Below, in pieces: positions 10,106 through 21,790 of a DNA stretch of 64,000 nucleotides. Position 1 is the first letter of the stretch. The number at the start of each line of letters is the position of its first letter. Under the pieces are notes generated by a model. The model did not search any database and was not told the DNA's origin. It worked only from the letters and a program-made list of their open reading frames with translations. The stretch comes from Silurus meridionalis (lineage: Eukaryota; Chordata; Actinopteri; Siluriformes; Siluridae): assembly GCF_014805685.1 (NCBI RefSeq), contig NC_060896.1:21234277-21298276 (forward strand). The letters are read 5' to 3'. Made by a program: the position numbers and the translations under genes.

Positions 10106-11120
10106 AAGCTTTATGGACAAAAATATCCAAGAACACACTGTAATGTAGTGTGAGGTATTAAGAGTTGCAACAAATTGCAGTATTTTAATATCAATAGTAT
10201 TTTTTTTGTGTGTTGTTTTGTTGCTATGTGCAGTTGTTAGTCACTCTGGAGCTATAATGCATAATAAAGATGAAACAGTAAAACTGTTTACTGGTCATTA
10301 TGCAAGCGTGGAAAATACTTGAGTGATTGTAGTTCATTACAATATGAAAGTATTATGTTGGTGTATTAATGCTTTATTTATGGAGTATTATTAAAACTGT
10401 ATACTTAATTAATTTATCAAGAAAACAAATACTTTAATATGCAATGATTTATATTTAACAAGTATAGAAAGAAAAAAATTGTCCTGAAGCTCTAATAACT
10501 GTAATTATTCACTTGAGATGACCTGTCAGAATTCCTCCACATTTTTGCTAGCGAGAGCTGCTGAGTCATGCCAAAACAGTTATGGTAGAGAGAACTGCAG
10601 TTTATGAGAAATCTTCTAATTTAGTTATATAAATATAACTTTACTGCAAGGTGTGAAATGCAGTTCACATTGTAATTAGTATTTCTGAAATATTTGTTAC
10701 ATTGAAAGTATACCCGATTTACTAGTTGCAACACTGCCTACATTATACAGTGTTTCGGCCTTTTTTTCTACCTGTCTGCGTTCTTTGGAACATGGGGTAA
10801 CTAGCGGGTATACCTCTGTCTATTTTGTCATATTGTTGCTTTATAACATACTATTCCAGGTGCTTCTTGAAATATGTCATTTAATGACAAAATAATAATT
10901 ATGAAAAATAATGTGTACCAATTTTAGTCATGGTCCTATTTGTTTGGTTTTAGGCTCTGTAAATGTTGTGTTATTTCAATATAATAGACTGAGAGAATCA
11001 CCTCCCTAATTTCTAATTTCTTATACCACATGCTAAACAGATACAGGACTTTTGATGTGTGTGACTCAGCTTAGAATTTAGAGCTTAACAGAAATCACAC
11101 CATAAAGAACCATATTTCTC
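10106..11120. other. No gene seen
   Basis: AT-rich intergenic or intronic DNA without a supported feature. Confidence 0.4.
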
Positions 11121-11131
11121 TCTCTTTCTCT

Positions 11132-11134
<3 letters not shown>

Positions 11135-11188
<54 letters not shown>
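11135..11188. repeat. (TC)n microsatellite
   Basis: Long TC run. A second one lies 160 bp downstream. Confidence 0.95.
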
Positions 11189-11192
<4 letters not shown>

Positions 11193-11343
11193 ATGTCTCA
11201 GTGCTGATTTAAATGAGTGATACACCAGTGCCATCTTCTGTTGTGCTGTTGTGATTATCTGCTTTTATTGTCTATCTTCACTCACAGTATGAGCACAGAC
11301 CAAGAATGGAAGAGTGCCTCTAAGAGAGAGAGAGAGCCTTGGG

Positions 11344-11348
<5 letters not shown>

Positions 11349-11410
<62 letters not shown>
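11349..11410. repeat. (TC)n microsatellite
   Basis: Long TC run with one TTTC interruption near 11396, ending in CACACACA. Confidence 0.95.
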
Positions 11411-11411
<1 letters not shown>

Positions 11412-12300
11412 ACACACACTCTTTAAAACAATAGCCATAAACAGAAGGCATTCATTGATGCTGCAGGGTCAGCATCTAAAGAGCATCTGTGGGGAAAATC
11501 AGATCAGTTTGCCAGCATTCACTGTGTTCCTGCTCATTGTGCACAGCACAGCCTAGGGTGGAAATTGCTATGACTTATATTCTGACAGTCTTTAATATGT
11601 GAATATGATGCATATACTGTATTTGTTTTGATTTTAGGTGTGTGCATGTAATTTGTGTACAGCACATAACTAACCCAGGTTCCTTGAGTTGATATAAGGA
11701 AAACAATATTATTGACTATACATTATGCATTTGTATACTATTTGTTTGTGCATTTGTGCACATTGATGCCTAAAAGAAGTCTCTGCAGTCCTCAGCTCTG
11801 TATAATCAGCAATTACAAAACCTACTCTGATTATGCCCATTCATTATGTTGTTAACCACTAGGCATGTTCATGTTTTAAAAGCTGCACTAAATGTGCATA
11901 TAATTAAACATTATCAATAATTATTTAACGTGGAACTTTAAAGTAATGTGGAAAAAATAGACTTCAATTTATTCATCCATTTTTGAAAGTTCGTAGCAAT
12001 GATACAACAATGCAAGGTCTAAATCAACATTTATTTCGATATCTTTAGTAACTTTATCCTGGTTATGGTAAACGACTACCACCTTCACAGTGAACATGTC
12101 TTAATGGTTTAATGGATTCAGCAATCTGCTATGGCAAACTGTGTCTAATTTGTTTTGTTTTTTACTATAACTGTTGTGCTCATTTTGTTAACCCTTGAAT
12201 CGAAATCAAATGTTAAATAAGGCTCCCTTTGCAGCAAGTGTTAATGCTTGAGGCATGACTAGGGAGGATCTTAGGTGTGTTAGAACTTTCATGAGAAAAA

Positions 12301-12301
<1 letters not shown>

Positions 12302-12360
<59 letters not shown>
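12302..12360. repeat. (GT)n microsatellite
   Basis: About 28 uninterrupted GT units. It borders the Tc1-like fossil that follows. Confidence 0.95.
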
Positions 12361-12361
<1 letters not shown>

Positions 12362-12363
<2 letters not shown>

Positions 12364-12690
12364 CTCTTCTAGCCACAAGGGCATCAATGAAATAAGGTAC
12401 TGATGTAGGGTGAGGAAGTCAGGCGAATGATCCCAAAGGTGATTAGCAGGGATGAGGTCATAGCTCTATACCAGACCACTCAAGGTCTTCCACTCCAAAC
12501 CATGTAAACCATATTTTCTTTTAGCTTTTTTTTATTGTGCACAATGACATTGTCATCCTGGAACAGGTTTAGGTCATTTCAAGTGGAGGAAACTTGCTGC
12601 CACATTCAAAGATATTTTAAACAATTGTGGGGCTCTAACTTTAGGGTAATAGTTTGGGGAAGAACAGATGGCTAGAAAAGTCAGGTGGCC
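12362..12690 (-). pseudogene. Tc1-like transposase fossil, catalytic half
   Basis: The minus strand, read through stops and frame changes, gives FQDDNVIVHN at about 12565-12535, matching the second-Asp box (QDNxPxH) of Tc1-like transposases. It is followed by a block near 12500-12465 (VEDLEWSGIEL-like) corresponding to the LEWPxQSPDLNP region. The whole stretch also resembles, at nucleotide level, an abundant fish Tc1-like repeat. No terminal repeats were recognised. Confidence 0.65.
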
Positions 12691-12699
12691 CAATATACA

Positions 12700-14340
12700 C
12701 ACACATATACACACACACACACATCTCTTACTATCTTTTCATCAGTTTCTCATCTGTTTTAACTCCGCAGCCCCTAATTTAAAAACTCTGGCATACACAT
12801 AATTCTATTAAAATCTTTATTAAATCATCAAAAATACATTTGATCACCCCTGGTACATATCTATTTAAACAAAAGCAAGCCATCACATAATGTTCTAATA
12901 AAACAGAGAGAGAAAGAGAGAGAGGTGGAGAGGCATGTGCGTTAAACTGACAGCTAAATTAACTCCCTCTTTGTGTTACAGTAGGAATTGACTCAGACAC
13001 GGCAGTAATTATGTCATGGATAGTTTCGCTGAAGCGAAATTGCAAAACAGTTCTGGTTTATTACCAGAGATCTTTACGCACCTTATTATCATAATCTCTC
13101 TCTATGCATCATATTTACTCTGTCTATCTAATCAGTGCAGGATTATAATAAGTGTAAAGCCATTCAGATTTAAAAAGTCTTCTGATTCTTATATATTCCA
13201 CATATACAGTCACGACAGTCTTGAAAGTCTTGGAAAAGCAAGGCCAACTCATTCTTATACACTGAAGGATTTGAGACTAAAAGGTGATATGAGAGGATAT
13301 TGTAAAAGCCTTGACTTGTGGGGGATGACAGGGACAGTAGAGGGGGTGAATCTAAGTGCATAGTCAGTCTCAAGGTTGCAAGTATCCAAGTTTGTTTGTT
13401 TTTTAAGTCCAAAAAATATAAAAAGAGAAAAAGCAAACACAAGAAATAAAGGTTAATAACATTGTTCAAAGTCCACAAGGGAAAACGGGAAAGTTTCAAT
13501 ACAAAATAAATGAAATACAATAGGAAAAAATCCAATAAAAAGGTAATGCAAAATTCTTCTCAAAAAGAGAAGTTTTTTCATAAACAAAAAAAAAAAAAAA
13601 AGGACAAATATTTGGCTTGTAAACGGCTGGAGAAACAGGGGAGCAACACACAAAGGCTGACAATGCACAATCCACACCAAGTAAGAAGCTAAAAAACAGG
13701 GAAACAGGGAAAACTAAATATGTTAGTTTTTAAAAAAATGTAACCTGTGCTGATAATTAGCTCAAATGAGGAAAGAAGACCATAATGATAAATTGTTAGC
13801 AGTCATGTAACCCAGGGTTGTCTCCAGACCCTGGATCAACCTTTCTGTTCAGCCATTAGACTTTGTCTGAACACTGGGGGCCTCAAAAAATTACATAAAT
13901 GCCCTGTGGTAAACCAAAAGTTAGTGACCAATTCAGACGTTTCCTTGGAAGTAGGTAGCTTACACAAAGGAATGATTTTGCATGCTTTTATTCTATCACC
14001 AGGACATTGGTATTAACTTTATATTATAGCTTCCACTAGAGGAACTTAGGGGCACAAGTAGTAGGTATTTCTGGAGAAGTGTTCCCACTGGAGAACCTGG
14101 GAATGGAAAAATATAGGCACAAATAGGCAGTTAGCAGGGTCCCCCACATCCCTGCTTAGCCTGCTGAATGCACTCCAGGTTCTTATGATTTGTATACCTC
14201 ATACCTCAAATCGGTGCTGAATCTTTCGAGCTAATGTCTCTATTCTTTGTGTAAAAATTTAATATTAAACATTTCATGGTTTCTTGACATCATAATATAT
14301 TTTCATACTGGGACTTGTTTGTGAAAAGCACAAGTGTGTA
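12700..14340. other. No gene seen; possible unclassified repeat debris
   Basis: Short frames on both strands around 13016-13690 overlap each other antisense and look random. A segment at about 13380-13690, rich in adenine and aaaacagg-type words, may be old repeat sequence, but I cannot assign it. Confidence 0.35.
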
Positions 14341-14344
14341 GTTT

Positions 14345-14850
14345 GTTGTCCTTTCCTTTTCAACCAAATCCCAAGTCTGAGGCATCCACCAGTACCACAA
14401 AAGGCTTAGGAAGGATCAGGACAGGGCTTAAAGGAAGCTACATTTAAGTTTGTTGACGTATTGGCTTCAAGGTTCTAATGCAACCTGGAATTACTTCCTA
14501 CTGTGAGGGCAGAGGGTGGGACAGGTAGAGCTAAAGTTGCTGACAAAGGAACAATAAAAACTGAGAAAAATACCTTCTGCTGTACCTTCTTCATGGGAAG
14601 TAAGACTGGGCAGGATGGTGAATGCCTGGACCTTTTCTGAGATTCATCTGGTTTGTAACAGGGTAAATATCCAAATGACTGCACTCAGGGCACAATAAGC
14701 CTTTCTAAGGTTTGACAAAAAGATGGTTATCAAGGGGGTGTGTTAGAACCTTTCTGACATGCTCAAAATTATCACAGACAGAACTTAGATGGGATGAGAA
14801 TGTCTCTGAGGACTTTCCTGATCAAGGCCTGAAACACCTTGTGGTGTTGG
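14345..14850 (-). pseudogene. Ty3/gypsy reverse-transcriptase/RNase H fossil
   Basis: Reading the minus strand from 14850 leftward gives VFQALIRKVLRDIL (near 14845-14800), a block that precedes the polymerase YxDD box, which is itself destroyed. HVRKVLTHPLDNHLFVK follows near 14755-14710. Near 14390-14360 PKPFVVLVDASDLGFG matches the start of the gypsy RNase H domain, with its Val-Asp-Ala-Ser. Between them the frame is broken several times. The order is right for gypsy pol. No LTR or integrase was seen. Confidence 0.75.
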
Positions 14851-14859
14851 GAAAGGGTA

Positions 14860-16390
14860 TGATCTGTGTTCGGGGGGGCTGGGTGTTGTAAAATATACAT
14901 TTGTATATTGAAATGTTATAAATGGTGCAATGTAATACTTCATACATCAATTTATAAGGCAGCAATTGAAATGTATCAAGTACATTTGTACTATGTACAT
15001 TTTAACTAGCTTTTAGCTAGTTCTGTTAGTCATGCTGTTTTTTTTAGCACTTTCCAAATGTTACTTTGATTTGTGAAATGCTTTGTATGCGTTATAAGTA
15101 TACGTTATAATATAGTATTTTTTATATATATTTTTTTCATTAATAAAAGCATGAATACGAGATCTGTAGGGCTTTAGTAGCCCTGTAGCTGTCCTGATGG
15201 GAGAAATCAAGATGTAGATGAAATCTACCTTAACCCGCATTTGTGAATTACATGGCAAACTGTTTTTACAGACAATGTATTTTACAGTTGTACTAAATTA
15301 TGAGTCTGATATTGAACAAAATGGTACAACATGCCGTTGTTGGTTTGATAGATAAGAAAAGTCAAAAGACTATTGCAACAGAGAAATAGATAAGATCAAA
15401 TCAATGTAAAATGATTTTCACCTAAACATGTGATAACCGAGTAATACAAACGGAAGATTGTTCAAGTCAGTTCTAGTTTGGTAGAAAAGGCCTAGCTTCC
15501 TCCTGGTCAAATCAAGGCTAATAGCACCAGAAAAAAAATGACTTGGGTAATGAAAACTTCAATAACAAATGAATATAGGTCAAAAAGATCACTCATTTTT
15601 CTCACTTCATTGTTCCCATACAAAATAGCAGTACAGCAGATTACAAAATAATGTTATTAAATGCTGGTCAAGTGTATCTGTCTTTCTTTTTCCTGCACTA
15701 ATCTTTCTTCATGCATCAGTGCAGTAATTTCTTGTATCTTAAGATGGACTAGTCTACAGTGACAAAGCATGTATCTGCAGGGAACAATGGGTCACGGAAT
15801 AGTTTGGTAATTAAGTGAATAATATAAAGTTTATGTTATGGCTCTTTAAGATGCCAGATGGAACAAACCAATTAAACACCTATGGGACATTTATAGAACA
15901 AAATATCGGTCTTGTCTATTTGTATGTGTAACTACAGTATATGTGCTTTCTAATCTGAGCTAGACAACAGTAATTGACTGGTTAAACCTATGCCAATGTA
16001 CACTGAATCTGTTCTGGTGGCTGACACTTGGTTGCACTGAACTTATATATCTTACTGTTGAATAGGTGCATTTGTAATGTGCATTAATCTTTATACATTG
16101 TTGCATGACATTTAGTAAGTATTTTAAAGTATTCATGATCAATATAAAGAATTTGTACTCAAATTATTACATTTTTTAAAATAATTATATATTTTCACTC
16201 TTGTTCTTATGTAGTTTTGTAGACCTCATTGATATTATTTTTTACCTTTGAGAACTTGGAAGATGCTAGGGGACTCCATGTAAGTTACAGTATGATGCTA
16301 TAGCTATACTATCTAATTAATATTTAGCATCATACACTAATAACCATTAGCATTAAACCACACTAAATTTTGTGTGAACCCCTTGTGCTG
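14860..16390. other. No gene seen
   Basis: AT-rich sequence with only short, unsupported frames. Confidence 0.4.
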
Positions 16391-16394
16391 CTCT

Positions 16395-16560
16395 GACTAT
16401 TGAGCAAAGACTTCAGAAGATCTCTGAAGTTGTGCATATGATGCATCAAAATGTTAGCAGGAGATCCTTTAAGCAGCAGGAGATCCTGTAAGTTATAAGG
16501 TGAGGACTTTATTGATCAGACTTGTCTGTCCAGCAGATAGCACAGACTTTTTGGGAATGT
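16395..16560 (-). repeat. Unclassified interspersed repeat fragment
   Basis: The segment containing gtaagttataaggtgaggac and gatcagacttgtctgtcc resembles a widespread fish DNA-transposon repeat that I recall but cannot name securely. It abuts the DIRS fragment. Confidence 0.35.
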
Positions 16561-16584
16561 GAAAGTGAACATAACACCCTGAAC

Positions 16585-16788
16585 TCATGTATTTTCAGCC
16601 TTTGGCAGTTCATGTGCCATGAAAGATGGGGCCCTTTCCATAGACATTGGGCAGAGTGGCCACTCATGACCGCCCCAACCCGTGAGGGAGGTGTCTGTTG
16701 TTAACGCTATACGACAACAGTGAGCCTCCAACATGGGGCCCTGTAACTGATCTCTCCACATGTCTAAGGCCCGTAAGGCTCGCCACAT
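16585..16788 (-). pseudogene. DIRS RNase H region fragment
   Basis: The frame reads RALRALDMWRD, then after a short divergent stretch TTDTSLTGWGG, which matches the junction between reverse transcriptase and RNase H in DIRS elements. About 250 residues expected between this and the upstream reverse-transcriptase fragment are missing, so the copy carries an internal deletion. Confidence 0.75.
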
Positions 16789-16975
16789 GACCTTGATTGT
16801 GCGGAGTGGGTTTCCCTTTCAGAAGAACCCTCTGTCCCTGAACCACCACTGTAGGGGTCGCATGTATAGGAGGCCAGGTGGCACCACAATGGATGCAGCT
16901 GCCTTTAGACTCAGCAGTGTTTTAAACTGCTTCACAGTGAGACAGCTGTGCCCGCATAATGGTCGAATCCCAAAA

Positions 16976-17176
16976 TCAAATCTTAGGAACTTCCTGTGTG
17001 AAGCGAGGATGGATACAAAAAAAAATAAAATACACGTCCTTCAGATCTATCGTGACAAACCAGTCCTCGGACCTGATTTGGGACACGACCTGTTTCAGGG
17101 TGAGCATCTTGAACCTAAGTCTCATTAGAGAGCGGTTTAGCTGATGTAGATCTGAAATGGGACGCAGCCCCCCCAT
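16976..17176 (-). pseudogene. DIRS reverse transcriptase, N-terminal fragment
   Basis: The frame reads GGLRPISDLHQLNRSLMRLR then FKMLTLKQVVSQIRSEDWFV and TIDLKDVYF. The same blocks occur in the 59.5-60.5 kb DIRS copy. LKDVYF is motif A and retains the catalytic Asp, with Val where the other copy has Ala. The frame fails directly after it. The upstream sequence (17200-17370), read with a stop, matches the region before reverse transcriptase in the long copy. Confidence 0.88.
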
Positions 17177-17384
17177 CCTTTTTGAAAACTATAAAGTACC
17201 GGCTATAGAACCCGGACTCTCTGTTAAACGGAGGGACCACCTGGATGGCCTGCTTGCTCTAGTGAGTTTCTACTTCTTGTTCCATGACCAGAGCCTTTCT
17301 CTACAGTGCACAGAAGCCAGTGAGACACGTCGGGCAGGTGTTTCCAGGCTGCCAGATAGGGTCATTATATGAGAAGTGGAAGAC

Positions 17385-17635
17385 ATTATAGACGAGAGGA
17401 AAAGGATCTTAGTGATAACCTGTTCAGCTCTGGTCAATTCCATGACCAGGAGGATTACGGAAGTACGAGATAACTATGCTGCTCACACTAAATATTAACA
17501 ATGTAAACACAGTTTTGACATGTTCACTTAGGGTGTACTCACTTTTCTTGCTAGCTATTTTGACAATAATGGCTGTATGAAGAGTTATTTTTAGAGAGCA
17601 GTAAATCTGAAGGTGTACTCACTTTTGTTAGATAC
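17385..17635 (+). mobile_element. Tc1-like transposon, 3' end (family B)
   Basis: The segment aligns by eye with 21440-21690 of another copy. It has the last codons of the transposase (CxAxVNSMPRxI-like region, 17425-17460), then the terminal repeat with two copies of gtgtactcactttt (17531 and 17613). The 5' part is replaced by the DIRS fragment. Confidence 0.75.
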
Positions 17636-17639
17636 TGCA

Positions 17640-18045
17640 GCTGAACATTGCTGAACATAAGTAAACAATTATTATAATAATTATATAAACATAATTAAAA
17701 TATAACTATAAAATATAAATAAATCATTAAAATATAACACATATGACCATGTGTTAGTCCACATCTGGATTTATAAGAAAAACAATTGCATACAAACTTG
17801 CTTAACATGTTTCTATTTGATTGTTGTCACTATCTGAGACTTTTAACTCAATGGTAATGTAAAAATTGTATTGCCAGTGTTGCCCAGAGAATAATATTCT
17901 GTCCCAATAGAGCTAAAAATGTGAAGACATATTAGGTGTGATCACCACAATCAGCATACAGGTACAGTGCAACAATAACATTATTACACTGCAGAATCAA
18001 ACTCATGCACCGAATACGAGAGCAAGAAAGAGAGATAGACAGAGA
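17640..18045. other. No gene seen
   Basis: AT-rich DNA without recognised features. Confidence 0.4.
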
Positions 18046-18049
18046 GAGA

Positions 18050-18052
18050 GAG

Positions 18053-18104
<52 letters not shown>
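18050..18104. repeat. (GA)n microsatellite
   Basis: GA run preceded by impure GA-rich sequence from about 18020. Confidence 0.95.
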
Positions 18105-18105
<1 letters not shown>

Positions 18106-18107
<2 letters not shown>

Positions 18108-20760
18108 TTAACCTACTTCAAATGTAATTGAAAGGTATTTAACAGAACATTTGAATTTAAATTACATTGGTGTCATAGGGTTTCATTACATCCTGGTAGA
18201 AAGAACCAGTGACAATTCCATGAAGCAAAATGCCATGGAGTCAAAGGTTGGAACAAATCATCAGTGGTGTTGCAGCAGCAGTTATAATTACAATATTATC
18301 ATTATTGTGCAGCTCATGGACCAAATACAGACCCTTGATCGGGGCCAACGTGGGGAATTTACAATAATACACAGAATTTGCATAAAGTAGTAGCAGCTAT
18401 AAACCTTAAAACAAATAATAATTAATTTATCTATGTTTAACAAAAATGTAGATACACATACGGTATGTATATATGAAAGTAAAAAAAAAGGATAGCATTG
18501 AAACTTATAAGCAGGACTGTGAATCCTGAGACATTTATAATGGCAATTTTTTATATAAACACTTCTTAAGAATTTTCTTTAATTTATCAGCACCAGTGAC
18601 TCATTTGTTATTTATTAAAAAATGTATTATTTTGGAGTTACTTCGTTTGGACATCATGTAAACACGGTACTAATTTTGGTAAAAGAAAATATTCTGAGGA
18701 ATCAATATAGAACAGGAGTGTTCTATACAATATGATTTAGCAGGATATATTAAACCCTGGCTGCATCAGCCAAGAGTGAACTCTTATTCAGAGTTGGAAG
18801 AAAAAGTATCGCTCTGAGTGTGAAATGTCATTCAGTCGAGCATGATTTTTAATCGCACCAAGTGCAATGCATAGCACTTTTCCAAAGTGTAGTGTGCTTT
18901 TATCATTTCACCTATTTTTACATTTCTTAAAAGACCACAAAGATTCACACACTGTGTATACACAGCTGCATTCAGAAAGAGGGATGAATGAAGACCTACA
19001 GTCAAAGAGCAAGGCTTTTTTAGAATGACTCACTTAATACACTTTCTATTATTTTTAAGATATTTACCACAAACTTTTGACTTTTTACACTTAGAAAATC
19101 TACAAACAGCAAACAATGGATCTAGCAGTGTGTGAATATTACATACATTTCCTAATATTGTATAGATTTCAAATGTTATTTGCTATAGCCTGAAATTTTT
19201 GCATGTGGTGAGAACTCAAATGCTTTTCTGCTCAACACAATTGGTAAAGAGTTGTTGCTTGACAATCAATTACCTCAAATTTGTCTTATCAACAATGTTT
19301 TTTCAACTTACATAATTACCATTTACTGAATGTTCATTGGCTCCTAAACTCGAATTATTAACTTATTTGAATTCTTGAATTGCATGAATGGATATTACAT
19401 GAATATACTAGTGTGCTGGTGTTCTTAATTAACTTTTAACTTTTAAATTGATATTCATTGTTTTACTAGATTGGGATTGATGAGGAATATATTTTAGTTT
19501 ATTATTGTTCTTATTATATTATTATACATAAATACACATCATAATAATGTGTCTTTTTTACAGTTTAACATTAACATTTAGCTGACAGTGTGGGACTTTT
19601 TTTCTGACAAGACAGCTGCAAAATGTATAAGGGTTTATTTATATGCATGTGTAAGGTTTTATTATTGTTTCACCTTGCATAATTCCATGTAGCACATTCA
19701 GTTCTTCATGTTTTTGCTCACTCTGAAGGAACTAATGTGAAACTCCATAGTAAGCAAAAAGTTCTGAAAAAAAAAGTCAAAGAATCATTAAGGAGACCTT
19801 TCTAAGGGCAGAGAATCCAAGTTTATTTTCAAAGATAAATTGGGCCACTGACATTTGACAGAAACATGAGATAAATACATCAATATGAGCCATGAAGCAG
19901 TTTTCAATAATAATCAACCCTGGATATCATCAAGAAAGTCATCTTTGAGAGATAAAATAAAACCGATGACATCTCTCTCACATCTCGCTTTCTGTCTGTC
20001 ACTCTATCCCTCTTTAAATAGTTTAAAGCTGAATAATGAGCTTAAGAGCTTTTAGAGCTGAAGAAGAGTTTTAGTTAGAATTTATGAGTAAAAAGCTTAA
20101 AGCTTTCAGTCAAGCTATTATGAAGACCAGGTGAAATAAAAGTCATTGGTAATATTTATCAGGAGATGATACTGCAGTGTAGCTCTACAGCAAGGTTGCA
20201 TAAAGTTTAATCTCTTTTTTACACCTGGATGGAAATTAAATAAGTCTAGTGCACCACAGGGCATTGCCTGGAAGAGATTTCATATATTCTATTAGCATGG
20301 TTTAATGTGCATTTTTTTAGTACATACCTCTTGCTGCCAGATTGGAAATATTGTTTTGTTTTGCCTATACTTCCAAAATCATGCAGTTCCTGTGGTATAT
20401 ACATACTGTATTACTGTGTATACAAGTGCACCTTTTGTATTTTTTATTACATATTTTCAATAGCTCCCACCCTTAGACAATGTCCTGCTTCTCTCAACCA
20501 CCTCTTCATCAGCTAGTCATATGACATAGTCTGGCAGAAAAAAACTGTCCAGCTGATTATTGTGTAGTAATAAATAATTTAAACCCCAGGTACCAGAGCA
20601 CTTTTTAAATGTAAATGTATTTTACTTGTGCTTTTTTTTATTTTATTTTATTACATCCTGTATTATAGATAACAATAGTTTTTTATTCCTGAAATAGAAG
20701 TATGAAACCCTGTTACATACTAATGCATAATCCAGCCTTGAACTCCTTCTGGGAGCAAAG
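18106..20760. other. No gene seen
   Basis: A 2.6-kb AT-rich stretch with no supported gene. Scattered frames under 80 residues have no recognisable motifs. Confidence 0.45.
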
Positions 20761-20783
20761 TAAATATATATATATATATATAT

Positions 20784-21720
20784 AGTATCTCACAAAAGTG
20801 AGTACACTTCTCACATTTTGGCAACAATTTTAGTTCTTCTCAAGGGACAGTACTATAGAAATTAAACTGTTTGTCAGTACTCAGACCATACGCCGCACAC
20901 TGTGACAAGTCGGTTTGCATGATCGTCATCCCAGAAGAAAGCTGCTTCTGAAGTTGGATGAAGACAAGCTATCCAAGAGCATGAATTACTGGAACCATGT
21001 CAAGTTGTCTGATGAGTTTAAGATAAACTTGTTTGGCTCAGTTGGTGTCCAGCATGTGTGGCAGTGCCCTTCAAGGAGTACCCAGAAAGTTGTGTCTTGC
21101 ATACAGTCAAACATGGTGGTGGTAGCATCATGGTCTGGGGCTGCATGAGTGCTGCTGGTACTGGGGCGCTGCGGTTCATTAAAGGAAAAATGGATTTCAA
21201 CATGTACTGTGAAGCAGAAGCAGAACATGATGCCCTTCCTACAGAAACTGGGCAGGAACAGTTTTCTAGCATGGAAACGACCCCAAAAACACACCAAGAC
21301 ATCAGGTGCCTTGCTAAAGGTGAAGATAAAGGTGATTGAATGGCCAAGTATGTCTCCAGACCTGAACGCTATTGAGCACCTGTGGGGCATCCTCAAGTAG
21401 AAGGTGGAGAAGCACAATGTGTGTAACATCTACCAGCTCCTCATTATGGAGGAGTAGAAGAGGATACCAGCAATAACCTGTGCAGCTCTGGTGAATTCCA
21501 TGCCCAGGAAGATTAAGGCAGTGTAGGATAACAATGGTGCTCACACAAAATATTGACATTTTGGATGCAGGTTTGACATGTTTACTTAGGGTGTAGTCAT
21601 TGTAGTCAGAGAATTTTGACAATTATGGCTGTATGTTGAGATATTTTTAGAGGACAGTAAATCCATACTGCTATACAAGCTGCACATTGACTACTCTAAA
21701 ATATATCCATGTTTCATTTC

Positions 21721-21722
<2 letters not shown>
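20784..21722 (+). mobile_element. Tc1-like transposon, internally deleted (family B)
   Basis: The left terminal repeat begins at 20784 (gtatctcacaaaagtgagta) directly after a short TA run. The right inner repeat is at about 21585-21722 (tgacaattatggctgtatgt). The outer half of the right repeat is lost, with the element running into a TA microsatellite. The DNA-binding half of the transposase is also deleted. Same family as 308-875 and 17385-17635. Confidence 0.82.
20910..21560 (+). pseudogene. Tc1-like transposase, N-terminally deleted
   Basis: Three overlapping frames together give the catalytic half. LSDEFKINLFGSVG carries the first Asp of the DDE triad (near 21007). TVKHGGGSIMVWGCMSAAGT is well preserved at about 21110-21165. 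EWPSMSPDLNAIEHLWGILK carries the Glu at about 21340-21400. The block for the second Asp (near 21280) reads as a degenerate frame. Frameshifts and stops (for example the TAG after GILK) make it non-functional. Confidence 0.88.

Positions 21723-21724
<2 letters not shown>

Positions 21725-21787
<63 letters not shown>
21725..21787. repeat. (TA)n microsatellite, left part of a split array
   Basis: Uninterrupted TA run ending exactly at the left terminus of the next Tc1-like element. A second TA run begins right after the other terminus (23395-23453). Confidence 0.95.

Positions 21788-21790
<3 letters not shown>

Larger units (their letters stand above)
16585..17376 (-). mobile_element. DIRS1-type retrotransposon fragment
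   Basis: Minus-strand fragment with the start of reverse transcriptase and, after an internal deletion, the start of RNase H of a DIRS element. It has no terminal repeats. Its higher-coordinate edge joins a Tc1-like 3' end at about 17380. The closest relative in the window is the long copy at 59179-62084. Confidence 0.85.

Noticed and set aside
9909..10143. Reading frames with Tyr-Leu-Ser-Ile repeats
   Set aside because: Produced entirely by the ATCT microsatellite.
13016..13692. Overlapping frames on both strands as a possible gene pair
   Set aside because: Mutually antisense short frames with homopolymer-driven composition; no motif and no start context to prefer either.
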